A stretch of 64,000 nucleotides of DNA from Flammeovirgaceae bacterium (GTDB lineage: Bacteria; Bacteroidota; Bacteroidia; Cytophagales; Cyclobacteriaceae): the NCBI GenBank assembly GCA_016712035.1, contig JADJRT010000001.1:992001-1056000 (forward strand), written 5' to 3'. How positions within the stretch are numbered: position 1 is the first letter of the stretch; each line of letters starts with the position of its first letter. Positions 39,124-48,574 of the stretch are shown piece after piece. The position numbers were made by a program, and so were the translations under genes. The notes under the pieces are model-generated. The model saw only the letters and a program-made list of their open reading frames with translations. It was not told the origin of the DNA and did no database searches.

Positions 39124-40441
39124 ATGAAGCACATCGTTATTATTGGAAATGGCATTTCGGGCGTTACGGCAGCCCGCCACATTCGTAAACACAGCAGCAA
39201 TAAGATTACAATTATCTCTTCGGAGACAGATCATTTTTTTTCACGGACCGCCCTTCTGTATATCTACATGGGCCACATGAAATATGAAAACACCAAACCG
39301 TATGAAGATAACTTCTGGAAAAAAAACAGGATTGATTTATTGCGAGATCATGTTCAATCCGTAAATACAAAATCTAAGACGGTTACGCTTCTAACTGGAA
39401 ACTCAATCGAGTATGACATTTTAATTATTGCTTCTGGATCAAAATCAAATAAGTTTGGTTGGCCCGGTCAGGAGTTAAGGGGAGTTCAAGGTCTCTATAG
39501 TTTTCAAGATCTTGAGAGGATGGAGCAAACAACCCGAGGTATTAATCACGCTGTTATTGTTGGGCGGTGGGTTGATCGGTATCGAAATGGCCGAGATGCT
39601 TCTGTCAAGAAAAATTGCCGTCACGATGTTAGTGCGGGAATCGGCATTCTGGAGTAATGTATTGCCGCTTCAGGAAGCCAATATGATCAGTCGCCATATA
39701 CAATCTCATCATGTGGACTTAAAGCTGGAGACAGAGTTAAAAGAAATTCAGTCGGATGATAAAGGATGCGTACAATCAATAGTAACAAACCGCGGAGAAA
39801 CTATCTCCTGTCAATTTGTTGGTTTAACGGTTGGCGTTTCGCCAGCGATTGAATTTTTAAAGGATTCTGGTATTGCGACCAAGCGAGGAATTTTAGTTAA
39901 CGAATATCTCGAAACCAATATTCCGGATGTGTATGCGCTGGGTGATTGTGTGGAGCGCACCTACGATTTGCCAGGCCGAAGAAATATTGAACAGGTTTGG
40001 TACACGGGGCGCATGATGGGCGAAGTGCTTGCCCAAACGATTTGCGGAGTGAAAACAAAATACGAACCTGGTCCGTGGTTTAACTCGGCTAAATTTTTTG
40101 ATATCGAATATCAAACCTATGGAAACGTAAGAAGCACAACAGAGAATATCGAAAATGAATTTTATTGGGAGCACTCAGGTGGAACAAAGTGCATGCATTT
40201 AGTTTGGAATAAGCAGACACAACAATTTCTGGGAATCAACTCCTTTGGTATTCGTCTCAGGCACGAATGTTTCGATCGATGGCTGCGCGATAATCAAAGT
40301 ATTCAATTTGTTTTGGATCATTTGAAAGAGGCAAACTTTGACCCAGAGTTTTTTAATCGGTATGAGGATGAAATCATAAAGCAGTTTTCGGAGACATTTC
40401 CTAATCTCAAAGCCAACTCAAAAGTAACTTCAACGCTATGA
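39124..40441 (+). CDS. FAD-dependent pyridine nucleotide-disulfide oxidoreductase family protein (one frameshift)
   Basis: NAD(P)H-using flavoprotein of about 439 residues. The FAD-binding GNGISGVTAARHIRK lies at the N-terminus, the NAD-binding motif GGGLIGIEMAEMLLSRK near residue 150, and the second FAD motif VYALGDCVE near 275. The closest match by eye is the NADH-nitrite reductase / rubredoxin reductase group. An extra G near 39565 breaks the frame, and removing it restores AVIVGGGLIGIEMAEM. The start is the MKHIVIIGN methionine at 39124. It overlaps the ferredoxin gene by 4 bases (ATGA), indicating a functional pair that moves electrons between NAD(P)H and the membrane. Confidence 0.9.
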
Positions 40442-42219
40442 AGACAATTAAAACTGTTGGGCTGATTTTATTTATAACGGGATTTTGTCTTTTTAATGGA
40501 TTATTCTTTTCTGCAGATTATTCCTTAACCCGTGAGATAGTAAAAGCCCAGATTTCGGATGAACAAAAACAAGCATTGTTTCTACAATCCGATTCATCGC
40601 TCTTAAATCAGAATGTAAGCTCTGTCTTTTCTTTTGTTACCCAAATCGAAAGAATATTTGATGTGGTAAATCAAATTCAGGCAAGCACTTATGGTATTAC
40701 GCAAGAAGAGCTATATGAATTGAGTGCGCGTAGTGGCAATCAATTTTCGTTAGGAGCGGTTGATTCTTTGTACATCGGGGAAGACGCAATCAGTGAGTTT
40801 AAGAAAAAAGCCTGGAAGGATTATGCTAGCTGGCTTGAGGGCCGAACGTTTGAATCGAGTGAAGAATTAAAGAATCAATTGCAAGGGATAGTCTCCAACA
40901 TTAATCAGTACGGTATTATTAATCAGGTGGGATTTGATCGGTATCAGATCAAAGATATAACCTATTCGCTCACAAAAGCGTCTGCGGTTGGGCCAGTAAA
41001 ATCAAACCCGATTCTTTTTCTGTTGCTCACAATCGGTTTGTGCATTGCAGGGGCTTTGCTTTACATCTTGCCTAAATTAACGCTCCTGCCAGGAATAAAG
41101 AATAATGGGATCTTTTTTAATGTGATGAAGAACACCGGTTGGTTGGGAATACTTACAGGCACCTGGTTAATTTTGTTTTATGTCGTGCTGTATTTCTATC
41201 CCCAGTACATGACGCAATGGATCACGTTGGTGGATCCGGTAAGCAAAGCATTGAATGGTAACGAGGCTGGCCGTTTCTTTCTTTACGGATTTATTTATAC
41301 GCTTTGTATTCTGGTGATGGGTGTTCGCATGATTATTCATTACAGGCACAGTAAGTATCAGGTTTTGCGTACCTGCTCTGTTATGTTCTTCCAAACAGCA
41401 TTTGCCTTTTTAATTCCCGAAATTCTAATTCGACTTAATAAACCGTATTTCGATTTCAAAAATATCTGGCCATTGGATTATAGTTTTTTCTTTGACTCCC
41501 GAATTTCTGAACTAATCTCCGCGGGTACGCTGGGTATTTTTATGTTGGGGTGGGGAATCGCGTTGATAATTATTGGTGTGCCCGTATTGGTTTATTTTTT
41601 TGGCAAACGTTGGTATTGTTCGTGGGTGTGTGGTTGCGGGGGACTTGCTGAAACTTTGGGTGATCCGTATCGTCAACTTTCTAATAAGACGGTAAAGGCC
41701 TGGAAGATTGAACGCTGGATGATTCATAGCGTGCTGGTGTTTGCCATTGTGATGACGGCCGGTGTTATCTATACGTACTGGACAGGAGCTTCATGGTTTT
41801 TATTTTTTGACTCGTATCAATTGCGCGAAGTGTATGGGGCTTTTATCGGAGCAGGATTTGCGGGCGTTGTTGGTACCGGTTTCTATCCGTTAATGGGTAA
41901 CAGGGTGTGGTGCCGGTTTGGTTGTCCGTTGGCAGCCTACTTAGGAATTGTCCAGCGATTTAAATCGAGATTTAGAATTACTACAAATGGTGGGCAATGT
42001 ATTTCATGTGGCAATTGTTCTACCTATTGCGAAATGGGAATTGACGTACGCTGGTATGCACAGCGCGGGCAAAATATTGTGCGTTCGTCATGTGTAGGCT
42101 GTGGCGTGTGTTCTTCGGTTTGCCCAAGAGGTGTTTTAAATCTGGAAGTGAAAGAGGAATCGGGTCGGTTTGGAAAACCTATTCTGATAGGAAATAATAA
42201 TGTAAAAATTTCGGAGTAA
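40438..42219 (+). CDS. NosR/NapH-like polyferredoxin membrane protein
   Basis: 593 residues. A first membrane anchor (residues 5-28) is followed by a periplasmic domain to about 180 and then roughly seven membrane helices. Cytoplasmic Cys motifs are WYCSWVCGCGG and WCRFGCP. The C-terminus carries two 4Fe-4S clusters (CISCGNCSTYC and CVGCGVCSSVCPRG). The layout follows NosR/NapH/CcoG-type electron carriers that pass electrons across the membrane. The first motif lacks the usual proline after the second Cys. Translationally coupled to the FAD gene. The glycosyltransferase genes follow 31 bases later on the same strand. The frame is intact. Confidence 0.88.
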   Translation: MKTIKTVGLILFITGFCLFNGLFFSADYSLTREIVKAQISDEQKQALFLQSDSSLLNQNVSSVFSFVTQIERIFDVVNQIQASTYGITQEELYELSARSGNQFSLGAVDSLYIGEDAISEFKKKAWKDYASWLEGRTFESSEELKNQLQGIVSNINQYGIINQVGFDRYQIKDITYSLTKASAVGPVKSNPILFLLLTIGLCIAGALLYILPKLTLLPGIKNNGIFFNVMKNTGWLGILTGTWLILFYVVLYFYPQYMTQWITLVDPVSKALNGNEAGRFFLYGFIYTLCILVMGVRMIIHYRHSKYQVLRTCSVMFFQTAFAFLIPEILIRLNKPYFDFKNIWPLDYSFFFDSRISELISAGTLGIFMLGWGIALIIIGVPVLVYFFGKRWYCSWVCGCGGLAETLGDPYRQLSNKTVKAWKIERWMIHSVLVFAIVMTAGVIYTYWTGASWFLFFDSYQLREVYGAFIGAGFAGVVGTGFYPLMGNRVWCRFGCPLAAYLGIVQRFKSRFRITTNGGQCISCGNCSTYCEMGIDVRWYAQRGQNIVRSSCVGCGVCSSVCPRGVLNLEVKEESGRFGKPILIGNNNVKISE

Positions 42220-42250
42220 GAATCCTTCTTAGCCGAATAAAGAAAGCATC

Positions 42251-42940
42251 TTGAGCCTGATAATTAAAATAATCATCCCCGCATTTAACGAAGAGAATGG
42301 GATTGGTGAAGTGATCCGGGAAATTCCGAAAGGGTTAATTGCAGAAATTATTGTTGTCAACAATGCTTCAACCGACAATACAGAAAGAATAGCAACAGAA
42401 GCCGGAGCTACTGTATTAAGAGAACCGATACCCGGCTATGGCAGGGCTTGCTTAAAAGGAATTGATTACATCAATCAATCAAAACCTTTTCCGGACATAG
42501 TAGTTTTTTTGGATGCTGATCATTCAGACTATCCTGAAGAAATTGTGGAGTTAATTAAGCCGATTGTAGATGGAGATGCTGATCTGGTAATTGGTTCGCG
42601 GGCGCTTGGTCAAAAGGAAAGCGGGTCGATGACACCGCAACAGATTTTTGGAAATTGGTTGGCTACCCGATTGCTTGATTTATTCTATGGCGTAAAGTTT
42701 ACTGACCTCGGACCATTTCGGGCGGTTAAATATAATGCGCTTATCGCTATGGATATGCAGGATAAAACCTATGGATGGACGGTTGAAATGCAACTGAAAG
42801 CTGCAAAAAATGGTTTTCGATGTGTTGAAGTTCCTGTAAGGTACCGGAAGCGTATCGGGTTTTCAAAAATCAGTGGTACTGTTAAGGGTACTATTATGGC
42901 TGGCTATAAGATTTTAGCCACTATCTTTAAATATTTGTAG
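42251..42940 (+). CDS. Family 2 glycosyltransferase, dolichol-phosphate sugar synthase-like (TTG start)
   Basis: 229 residues. GT-A fold signatures: IIPAFNEENGIGEVI, VNNASTDNTE, and the metal-binding FLDADHSDYPEEI, followed by GSRALG and TDLGPFRAVK. It resembles the polyprenyl-phosphate glycosyltransferases that make a lipid-linked sugar donor. The start is TTG, 31 bases after the ferredoxin gene. The next gene starts 9 bases after its stop. The sugar is unknown. A GT-C enzyme two genes downstream would be a natural user of a polyprenyl-phosphate sugar. Confidence 0.87.
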   Translation: MSLIIKIIIPAFNEENGIGEVIREIPKGLIAEIIVVNNASTDNTERIATEAGATVLREPIPGYGRACLKGIDYINQSKPFPDIVVFLDADHSDYPEEIVELIKPIVDGDADLVIGSRALGQKESGSMTPQQIFGNWLATRLLDLFYGVKFTDLGPFRAVKYNALIAMDMQDKTYGWTVEMQLKAAKNGFRCVEVPVRYRKRIGFSKISGTVKGTIMAGYKILATIFKYL

Positions 42941-42949
42941 AATTAATTT

Positions 42950-44425
42950 GTGGAGGCGAATGAGGTCATGATTATTATCATAAGTATAGTATACAGTCTT
43001 TCCTTGCTATATATTTTTTTGTTTAGTCTTGGGCAGCTACACCTTACGTTGATCTATATTAAGGAGGCAAAAAAGAAAGCAACTCCAATTCCGGTGTTAA
43101 CGAATTTCCCTTCGGTAACCGTTCAGCTACCTGTCTACAACGAGAAATATGTTATTGAGCGATTACTGGATACGGTAAGCAAACTTGATTACCCGAAAGA
43201 CAGATTAGAGATTCAGGTGTTGGATGACTCAACGGATGAAACTTCAGAAATCATCAGAATAAAATCATTGGCCCTTCAACAACAAGGATTGAATATACAT
43301 GTAATCCATCGCAATGATCGAACAGGGTATAAAGCAGGCGCATTGGCCCATGGTTTAAAATCATCGAAGGGTGAGTTGATCGCAATATTTGATGCCGACT
43401 TTATTCCTGAATCGGATTTTCTACTTAAGACATTACCCCATTTTACGAATGATAATATAGGGGTTGTTCAAACCCGCTGGGGTCACATTAATCGTAATTA
43501 CTCTCTTCTTACCCGGTTGCAAGCTTTTGGGTTGGATGCGCACTTTTCGATTGAGCAAACAGCGCGAAAGGCAGCCGGCAGTTTTATTAATTTTAATGGA
43601 ACCTGTGGTGTGTGGAGAAAGCGTTGCATTGAGGATGCCGGTGGCTGGAGTGCTGATACGCTCACGGAAGATCTTGATTTGAGTTATCGGGCACAGTTAA
43701 AGGGTTGGGAGTTTCGATATCGCGAAGAAATTGAAACGCCCGGTGAGTTGCCTGTTATTATGCAGGCTATTAAATCACAACAATACCGATGGAATAAAGG
43801 CGCAGCCGAAACAGCGCGTAAAAATTTTGGGCGCGTGTGGAGAGGCGATTTTTATTTTAAAAATAAAGTTCATGCATTCTTTCATTTGTTTAACAGTTCC
43901 GTATTTGTCTTTATTTTGATTGCCTCGTTGTTGAGTATCCCGATGTTGTGGATTAAAGCCACACATCCTGAAATTGGCTGGCTGTTCCATGCAGGCACTA
44001 TTTTTTTGTTGGGGTTTTTCTCCATTACTTTTTTTTATTGGATAGCTACCAAAAAATTTCATAAAGATTCACCAACAACAACTTTCTTATCCCTGTATCC
44101 AAGGTTTTTAATTGTTTCAATGGGCTTATCGTTCCATAATGGCTTGGCCGTTTTAGAAGGCTTGGTGGGTCGTAAATCACCCTTTATTCGCACACCGAAA
44201 TTTAATGTTACAGAAAGCAAGGAATCGTGGTCAGGCAATATCTACATTAAACCGCGATTTACTTTGGGTGTTTTAATGGAAGGGTTACTCGCGCTTTATT
44301 TTATTGCCGGAATTGTTGCCGGAATTTGGCTGCAGGAAGGCGGATTAATTTTCTTTCACCTTATGTTAGCATTAGGTTTTGGAAGTGTTTTTTACTTTTC
44401 TATGAAGTCGTCTTTGCATGCTTAA
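42950..44425 (+). CDS. Membrane family 2 glycosyltransferase, cellulose-synthase-like (QxxRW)
   Basis: 491 residues from a GTG start. An N-terminal membrane helix, then a GT2 domain with VQLPVYNEKYVIERLLDT, VLDDSTDET, IFDADFIPESDF and TEDLDLSYRAQLKGW, and the processive-type signature QQYRWNKGA. Three to four C-terminal membrane helices follow (VFVFILIASLLSIP, AGTIFLLGFFSITFFYWIA, LLALYFIAGIVAGI). Such enzymes make beta-linked glycans or glycolipids and export the product. It overlaps the next gene by 8 bases. The product is unknown. Confidence 0.9.
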   Translation: MEANEVMIIIISIVYSLSLLYIFLFSLGQLHLTLIYIKEAKKKATPIPVLTNFPSVTVQLPVYNEKYVIERLLDTVSKLDYPKDRLEIQVLDDSTDETSEIIRIKSLALQQQGLNIHVIHRNDRTGYKAGALAHGLKSSKGELIAIFDADFIPESDFLLKTLPHFTNDNIGVVQTRWGHINRNYSLLTRLQAFGLDAHFSIEQTARKAAGSFINFNGTCGVWRKRCIEDAGGWSADTLTEDLDLSYRAQLKGWEFRYREEIETPGELPVIMQAIKSQQYRWNKGAAETARKNFGRVWRGDFYFKNKVHAFFHLFNSSVFVFILIASLLSIPMLWIKATHPEIGWLFHAGTIFLLGFFSITFFYWIATKKFHKDSPTTTFLSLYPRFLIVSMGLSFHNGLAVLEGLVGRKSPFIRTPKFNVTESKESWSGNIYIKPRFTLGVLMEGLLALYFIAGIVAGIWLQEGGLIFFHLMLALGFGSVFYFSMKSSLHA

Positions 44426-45746
44426 GCAAAGGCCGATATATTATGTATGGGTATTTATTTCTGTCCTTTGTTATTCTCTCATAGCCTTTTTCATTCACCG
44501 ATGGCAAACTTCCTACTTGCTGCCAACCTATGGGGTGCTCTTTCTTATTTACTTGTTGATTATCAAGGAAGCTAAACCTGAGCAACTCTCATTTTGGCTA
44601 ACCATCTCCGTATTGTTTCGGTTTATTTTCTTATTTGCCTTACCCACACTATCCGAAGATTTTTACAGATTTATATGGGATGGCCGCTTGTGGAATTCAG
44701 GATTTCATCCCTTTGCCGAATTACCAGAAGCCTATCTGGAACAAGGGATTACCGGTATTGACCAAGAACTTTTCTCAAGGCTAAATAGTCCGGAATATTT
44801 TACGATTTATCCACCCGTATCGCAATTTATTTTTTGGCTTTCCGTAAAGGTTTCACCCTCTTCCGTATTAGGTAGTGTGGTTTTTATGCGTCTGATTTTG
44901 CTGGCTGGCGAAGTAGGTGTTATTGTTTTGATGCGAAGACTCTTGAGTCAATTCTCCATGCCTTCTACAAACACATTAGTATATGCATTAAATCCCTTAG
45001 TTATCATTGAGCTTACAGGCAATCTACATTTCGAAGGACTTGTCCTTTTTTTTATTTTGTTTACCGTATATGTATTGGGTAAACAAAAAATAGTTCAATC
45101 GGCTGCCAGCATTGCCTTGGCTACAGCGACCAAGCTGGTTCCCATTATATTCCTTCCGGCTTTGCTCCGAGCACAAGGCTTTAAAGGTTCAGTGAAGTAT
45201 GGTGTGCTTTTTATAATTTTTTTAGCACTATTTTTTCTACCCTTATTTAATTACCAGGTATTTCAATCCATGACAACCCGCGTGAGATTGTATTTCAATA
45301 AATTTGAATTCAACGCCAGTTTATATTATCTCGTTCGGGAGTATGGATTTTGGAAATATGGGTACAACATCATTCAAACAGTAGGGTGGAAGCTAGGGGC
45401 AGTCACTACTATGTTAATAGTGCTGTTCACTTTTCGAAAAGGCTGGGCGAAGAGCGATGTAATTTCAATTGACTCAACCCAATTTCTGCTGTCAGACTTT
45501 CTGTGGATACTAAGTATTTATTTTCTCTTTGCCACAACGTTACACCCGTGGTACATCACCACCTTGCTTGCGCTATCTGTTTTTACACCTTACCGGTTTA
45601 CGCTGGTTTGGACCGGTTTGATCTTCTTCACGTATGCGGGCTATAGTATTAATTCGTTTAAGGAGAATCTCGGGCTCATTGCTTTTGAATACCTGACAGT
45701 GATTGGATATTTGATTTTCGAATTGAAAAAGCGGGGGAGTCTTTAA
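44418..45746 (+). CDS. GT-C fold polyprenyl-phosphate glycosyltransferase-like membrane protein
   Basis: 442 residues with about ten to eleven hydrophobic helices. The first extracellular loop has SEDFYRFIWDGRLWNSGFHP, the acidic motif typical of GT-C mannosyltransferases (GT87/PIG-M-like). The IYPPVSQFIFW and LHPWYITTLLALSVF segments are also seen in that group. It would take a sugar from a polyprenyl-phosphate donor, consistent with the synthase-like gene at 42251. It overlaps its upstream neighbour by 8 bases and is followed by the TIGR04282 gene after 17 bases. Specificity is unknown. Confidence 0.82.
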   Translation: MLKQRPIYYVWVFISVLCYSLIAFFIHRWQTSYLLPTYGVLFLIYLLIIKEAKPEQLSFWLTISVLFRFIFLFALPTLSEDFYRFIWDGRLWNSGFHPFAELPEAYLEQGITGIDQELFSRLNSPEYFTIYPPVSQFIFWLSVKVSPSSVLGSVVFMRLILLAGEVGVIVLMRRLLSQFSMPSTNTLVYALNPLVIIELTGNLHFEGLVLFFILFTVYVLGKQKIVQSAASIALATATKLVPIIFLPALLRAQGFKGSVKYGVLFIIFLALFFLPLFNYQVFQSMTTRVRLYFNKFEFNASLYYLVREYGFWKYGYNIIQTVGWKLGAVTTMLIVLFTFRKGWAKSDVISIDSTQFLLSDFLWILSIYFLFATTLHPWYITTLLALSVFTPYRFTLVWTGLIFFTYAGYSINSFKENLGLIAFEYLTVIGYLIFELKKRGSL

Positions 45747-45763
45747 TCTTTTGTTTAGGAAAC

Positions 45764-46351
45764 GTGAAAACTGATTTACTGATAATTTTCTATCGCAATC
45801 CTGAATTGGGTAAAGTAAAAACCCGACTCGCAGCCACAGTAGGAGATGAAAAAGCGTTTGCAATTTATTTAAAACTGGCTTCCCATACCCGAGAGGTTGC
45901 TTTACAAACTGCGTGTGATCGGGTGGTTTATTATTCGGATTTTATTGATACGGAAGATAGTTGGTCGAATGATCAATTCAAAAAGAGTTTGCAGACTGGA
46001 GAATCATTGGGAGAAAGAATGAAGCAGGCCTTTGCCAATTCTTTTGATGCAGGATATAAACGAGTTTGCATCATTGGTACAGATTGCCCAGGACTTACCA
46101 CACAGATCATTAATGAGTCGTTCGTAAAACTAAAAAGTAATGACGTAGTTATTGGACCTGCTACTGATGGCGGATATTATTTGTTGGGGATGGAAAATTT
46201 CTGGCCAGCGTTATTTGAGAATAAGGCGTGGAGTACGGATTCGGTTCTCTCTCGAACGGTGCAAGATGCTAAGCAACTCAATCTATTGAATTTTCTATTA
46301 CCCACACTTACTGATGTTGATGAAGAGAAAGATTTGCCTACGCAGTATTAA
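45764..46351 (+). CDS. TIGR04282/DUF2064 family glycosyltransferase-like protein (GTG start)
   Basis: 195 residues. A compact nucleotidyl/glycosyltransferase fold opens with LLIIFYRNPELGKVKTRLA, then CIIGTDCPGLTT and VVIGPATDGGYYLLGM, the signature of the family named for arsenosugar biosynthesis. Here no radical-SAM ArsS gene is seen nearby, so the arsenosugar role is uncertain. It is the last gene of the glycan run and is convergent with the Crp/Fnr gene, with 2 bases between stop codons. Confidence 0.87.
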   Translation: MKTDLLIIFYRNPELGKVKTRLAATVGDEKAFAIYLKLASHTREVALQTACDRVVYYSDFIDTEDSWSNDQFKKSLQTGESLGERMKQAFANSFDAGYKRVCIIGTDCPGLTTQIINESFVKLKSNDVVIGPATDGGYYLLGMENFWPALFENKAWSTDSVLSRTVQDAKQLNLLNFLLPTLTDVDEEKDLPTQY

Positions 46352-46353
46352 TT

Positions 46354-47029
46354 TTATTTCAAAGCTGCCAGATCCCTGATAAGAATTTTTTTCCGATCGA
46401 AATTGATCAGATTTTTATCTTTTAATTCATTAAGAATGGTGGTAACCGTTTGCCGCGAGGTGCCGGTGAGTGCAGCGATATCTTTATGCGTAAGCCGGGT
46501 TGCAATCATGGTTTCTGAACCAACTTTTTCCTTTCCAGGATGCAGCATCCTTTAAGAATTCAACCACTCGGGTGCGAGCATCTTTGAATACAAGAAGTTC
46601 AAGTTTACGCTCTAATTTCATTAAGCGAAGTCCAATCAGTTTCAGTATTTTGAAGCTCAGCTCTTTATTTTCCTTCATAAGATCGGCTAATTCTTCTATG
46701 CTCAACGGACAGATGGTTGTTGCTTCCATAGCCTGAGCAAAATCTTTGCGTTTTTCTTCACCGGCCATCGCCAGTTCACCAAAAATTTCACCGGTAGTTA
46801 AAATGGCAGTTATCAGCTCTTTGCCGTCTTCCTGATAGTGAGCAATACGCACCCGCCCCGATACAATCATATAGATATGAGTGGCGGGCTCATCCGTAAA
46901 GTAAATGTAATCGTCTTTTTTGTACGTATTGAAAGTGTGGTTATCCGCCATCGTTTTAACCCGATGTGGGCATAGAATCTGATAAAGATTTACACTTTCA
47001 AAGTACCAAAGCGCAGAAGTATTATTCAT
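46354..47029 (-). CDS. Crp/Fnr family transcriptional regulator (one frameshift)
   Basis: About 225 residues. Cyclic-nucleotide-binding-like domain at residues 25-140 (YIYFTDEPATHIYMIVSGRVRI, TTGEIFGELAMAGEEKR), a dimerisation helix, and a winged helix-turn-helix at the C-terminus (TRLTHKDIAALTGTSRQTVT, ILNELKDKNLI). One extra A near 46533 separates the halves; removing it gives WKGKVGSETMIATRLTH. No N-terminal Cys cluster for an Fe-S sensor is seen. The gene is divergent from the MOSC gene with a 47-base gap, and the adjoining cytochrome, SCO and redox genes are possible targets. Confidence 0.92.
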
Positions 47030-47076
47030 TTCGGAAATTCAGTATTAAGTTAGCAAAAAATTAAGGCAAAAGGTTC

Positions 47077-47889
47077 ATGGCCAGACTAACGTTAAGCGAG
47101 ATTTGGATTTATCCGATTAAGTCTTTTGCGGGAATTCGCTTGTCAAAGGCAAAGGTTAAACAGAAAGGCCTTGAATTTGACAGGCGAATGATGTTGGTTG
47201 ATGAAAAAGGACGATTTATCACTCAACGTGAACATTCCCTGATGGCACGCTTTCGCTTATCTATGGACAAGCGTGAATTGTTAGTAGAAAGTTTATTGGA
47301 TGATTCTAAAATGTCATTAGTTATAGGGTTAGATCAGCCGGCACGTTTGCCAGCATTATCAGTAACAATTTGGGACGATAAAGTACAAGCCATTGAGTTA
47401 AATCCAACGTATAGCAATTGGTTTTCAACCCAGCTAAAAATGAAATGCAAACTGGTTTATTTTCCTGAAAACAACGTCCGTGCCGTTGATCCGAAGTATG
47501 CAATGAATAATGATCAGGTGAGTCTGGCGGATGGTTATCCCTTTTTAATTATAGGGCAATCCACATTAGATAATTTAAATAGTAAACTTACCAGTCGGGT
47601 TGAAATGAATCGATTCCGACCGAACTTTGTTTTTACGGGAGGCGAGCCCCACGAAGAAGATCGCTGGAAAAATTTTAGCATCGGACCGAACCGTTTTCAA
47701 GGTGTAAAACTTTGTGCCCGGTGCGCACTCCCTACGGTAGACCCTCAAACGGGTGTGAAAGGTCATGAGCCCATAGCAACTCTGGCAACATACCGTAAGC
47801 AAGGCAATAAAATACTTTTTGGACAAAATTTATTAGCAATTGATTATGATGAAGTATCTGAAGGTGATGAAATTGAATTGGAAGCGTAA
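47077..47889 (+). CDS. MOSC domain protein (YcbX/mARC-like molybdenum-cofactor sulfurase C-terminal type)
   Basis: 270 residues. An N-terminal beta-barrel domain (LSEIWIYPIKSFAGIRLSKA, FDRRMMLVDEKGRFITQRE) and a C-terminal MOSC domain with NRFRPNFVFTG and the conserved Cys in CARCALPTVDPQTG that ligates molybdenum in mARC-type enzymes. Likely reduces N-hydroxylated or N-oxide substrates. Its electron partner is not obvious, since the 2Fe-2S domain found in YcbX is absent. Divergent from the Crp/Fnr gene. The frame is intact. Confidence 0.9.
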   Translation: MARLTLSEIWIYPIKSFAGIRLSKAKVKQKGLEFDRRMMLVDEKGRFITQREHSLMARFRLSMDKRELLVESLLDDSKMSLVIGLDQPARLPALSVTIWDDKVQAIELNPTYSNWFSTQLKMKCKLVYFPENNVRAVDPKYAMNNDQVSLADGYPFLIIGQSTLDNLNSKLTSRVEMNRFRPNFVFTGGEPHEEDRWKNFSIGPNRFQGVKLCARCALPTVDPQTGVKGHEPIATLATYRKQGNKILFGQNLLAIDYDEVSEGDEIELEA

Positions 47890-47902
47890 AACTGTATGCT
47901 GG

Positions 47903-48574
47903 ATGCTGGATACTAGAAGCCAGACTCTTATCATCAGGATTAACAAACTCCGCCAGTATCAAGTCAACAGGCTTTTACTTTGTACACTTACCACTCTATT
48001 CCTGCTCTCGTGCCAGATGAACGAAAAACCACTTCCAATTTTTGGTGAACGTGAAGTTGTTGGAACGGATACCGTGTACCACACCATTGCACCTTTTGCT
48101 TTTGTTGATCAAGACAGTTCGCTGGTTACGAACGAAACGTTTAAAGATAATATATATGTGGCCGATTTCTTCTTTACTTCCTGCCGTACAATTTGTCCTA
48201 TAATGAAGACACAGATGTTGCGGGTATATAATGCTACAGCCGAAATGCCCGATGTAAAAATACTTTCGCATACGATCGACCCGGAATATGATACCGTTGC
48301 ACTGCTACATGATTTTGCAAACCGACTTGGCGCTGAAAGTAACCGGTGGCACTTTGTTACTGGAGTGAAAGATTCGATTTATAAAATAGCGCAGACCAGT
48401 TATTTTGCTACGGCCATGGAAGATAAATCTGAGCCTGATGGATTTATTCATAGCGGAGCATTTCTTCTGTTAGATAAGCAACAACGCATTCGCGGAAAGT
48501 ATGATGGAACCAAAGAAGAAGATGTAAACCGATTAATTATAGATATTAAAAGGTTGCGAAGAGATGAAAAGTAG
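47903..48574 (+). CDS. SCO1/SenC family copper-chaperone lipoprotein
   Basis: Delivers copper to the CuA site of cytochrome oxidase or acts as a thiol reductase. The copper-binding Cys pair is in FFTSCRTICPIMKTQ (CxxxC) and the His in GFIHSGAFLL; LSHTIDPEYDT precedes it. A lipobox is seen in TTLFLLSC, about 36 residues after the first usable ATG (47903), which makes a long signal with an unusual beginning. The DNA there (GCTGGATGCTGGATACTAGAAGC) is repetitive, so the true start may lie further down. It overlaps the cytochrome c gene by 11 bases. Confidence 0.88.
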   Translation: MLDTRSQTLIIRINKLRQYQVNRLLLCTLTTLFLLSCQMNEKPLPIFGEREVVGTDTVYHTIAPFAFVDQDSSLVTNETFKDNIYVADFFFTSCRTICPIMKTQMLRVYNATAEMPDVKILSHTIDPEYDTVALLHDFANRLGAESNRWHFVTGVKDSIYKIAQTSYFATAMEDKSEPDGFIHSGAFLLLDKQQRIRGKYDGTKEEDVNRLIIDIKRLRRDEK

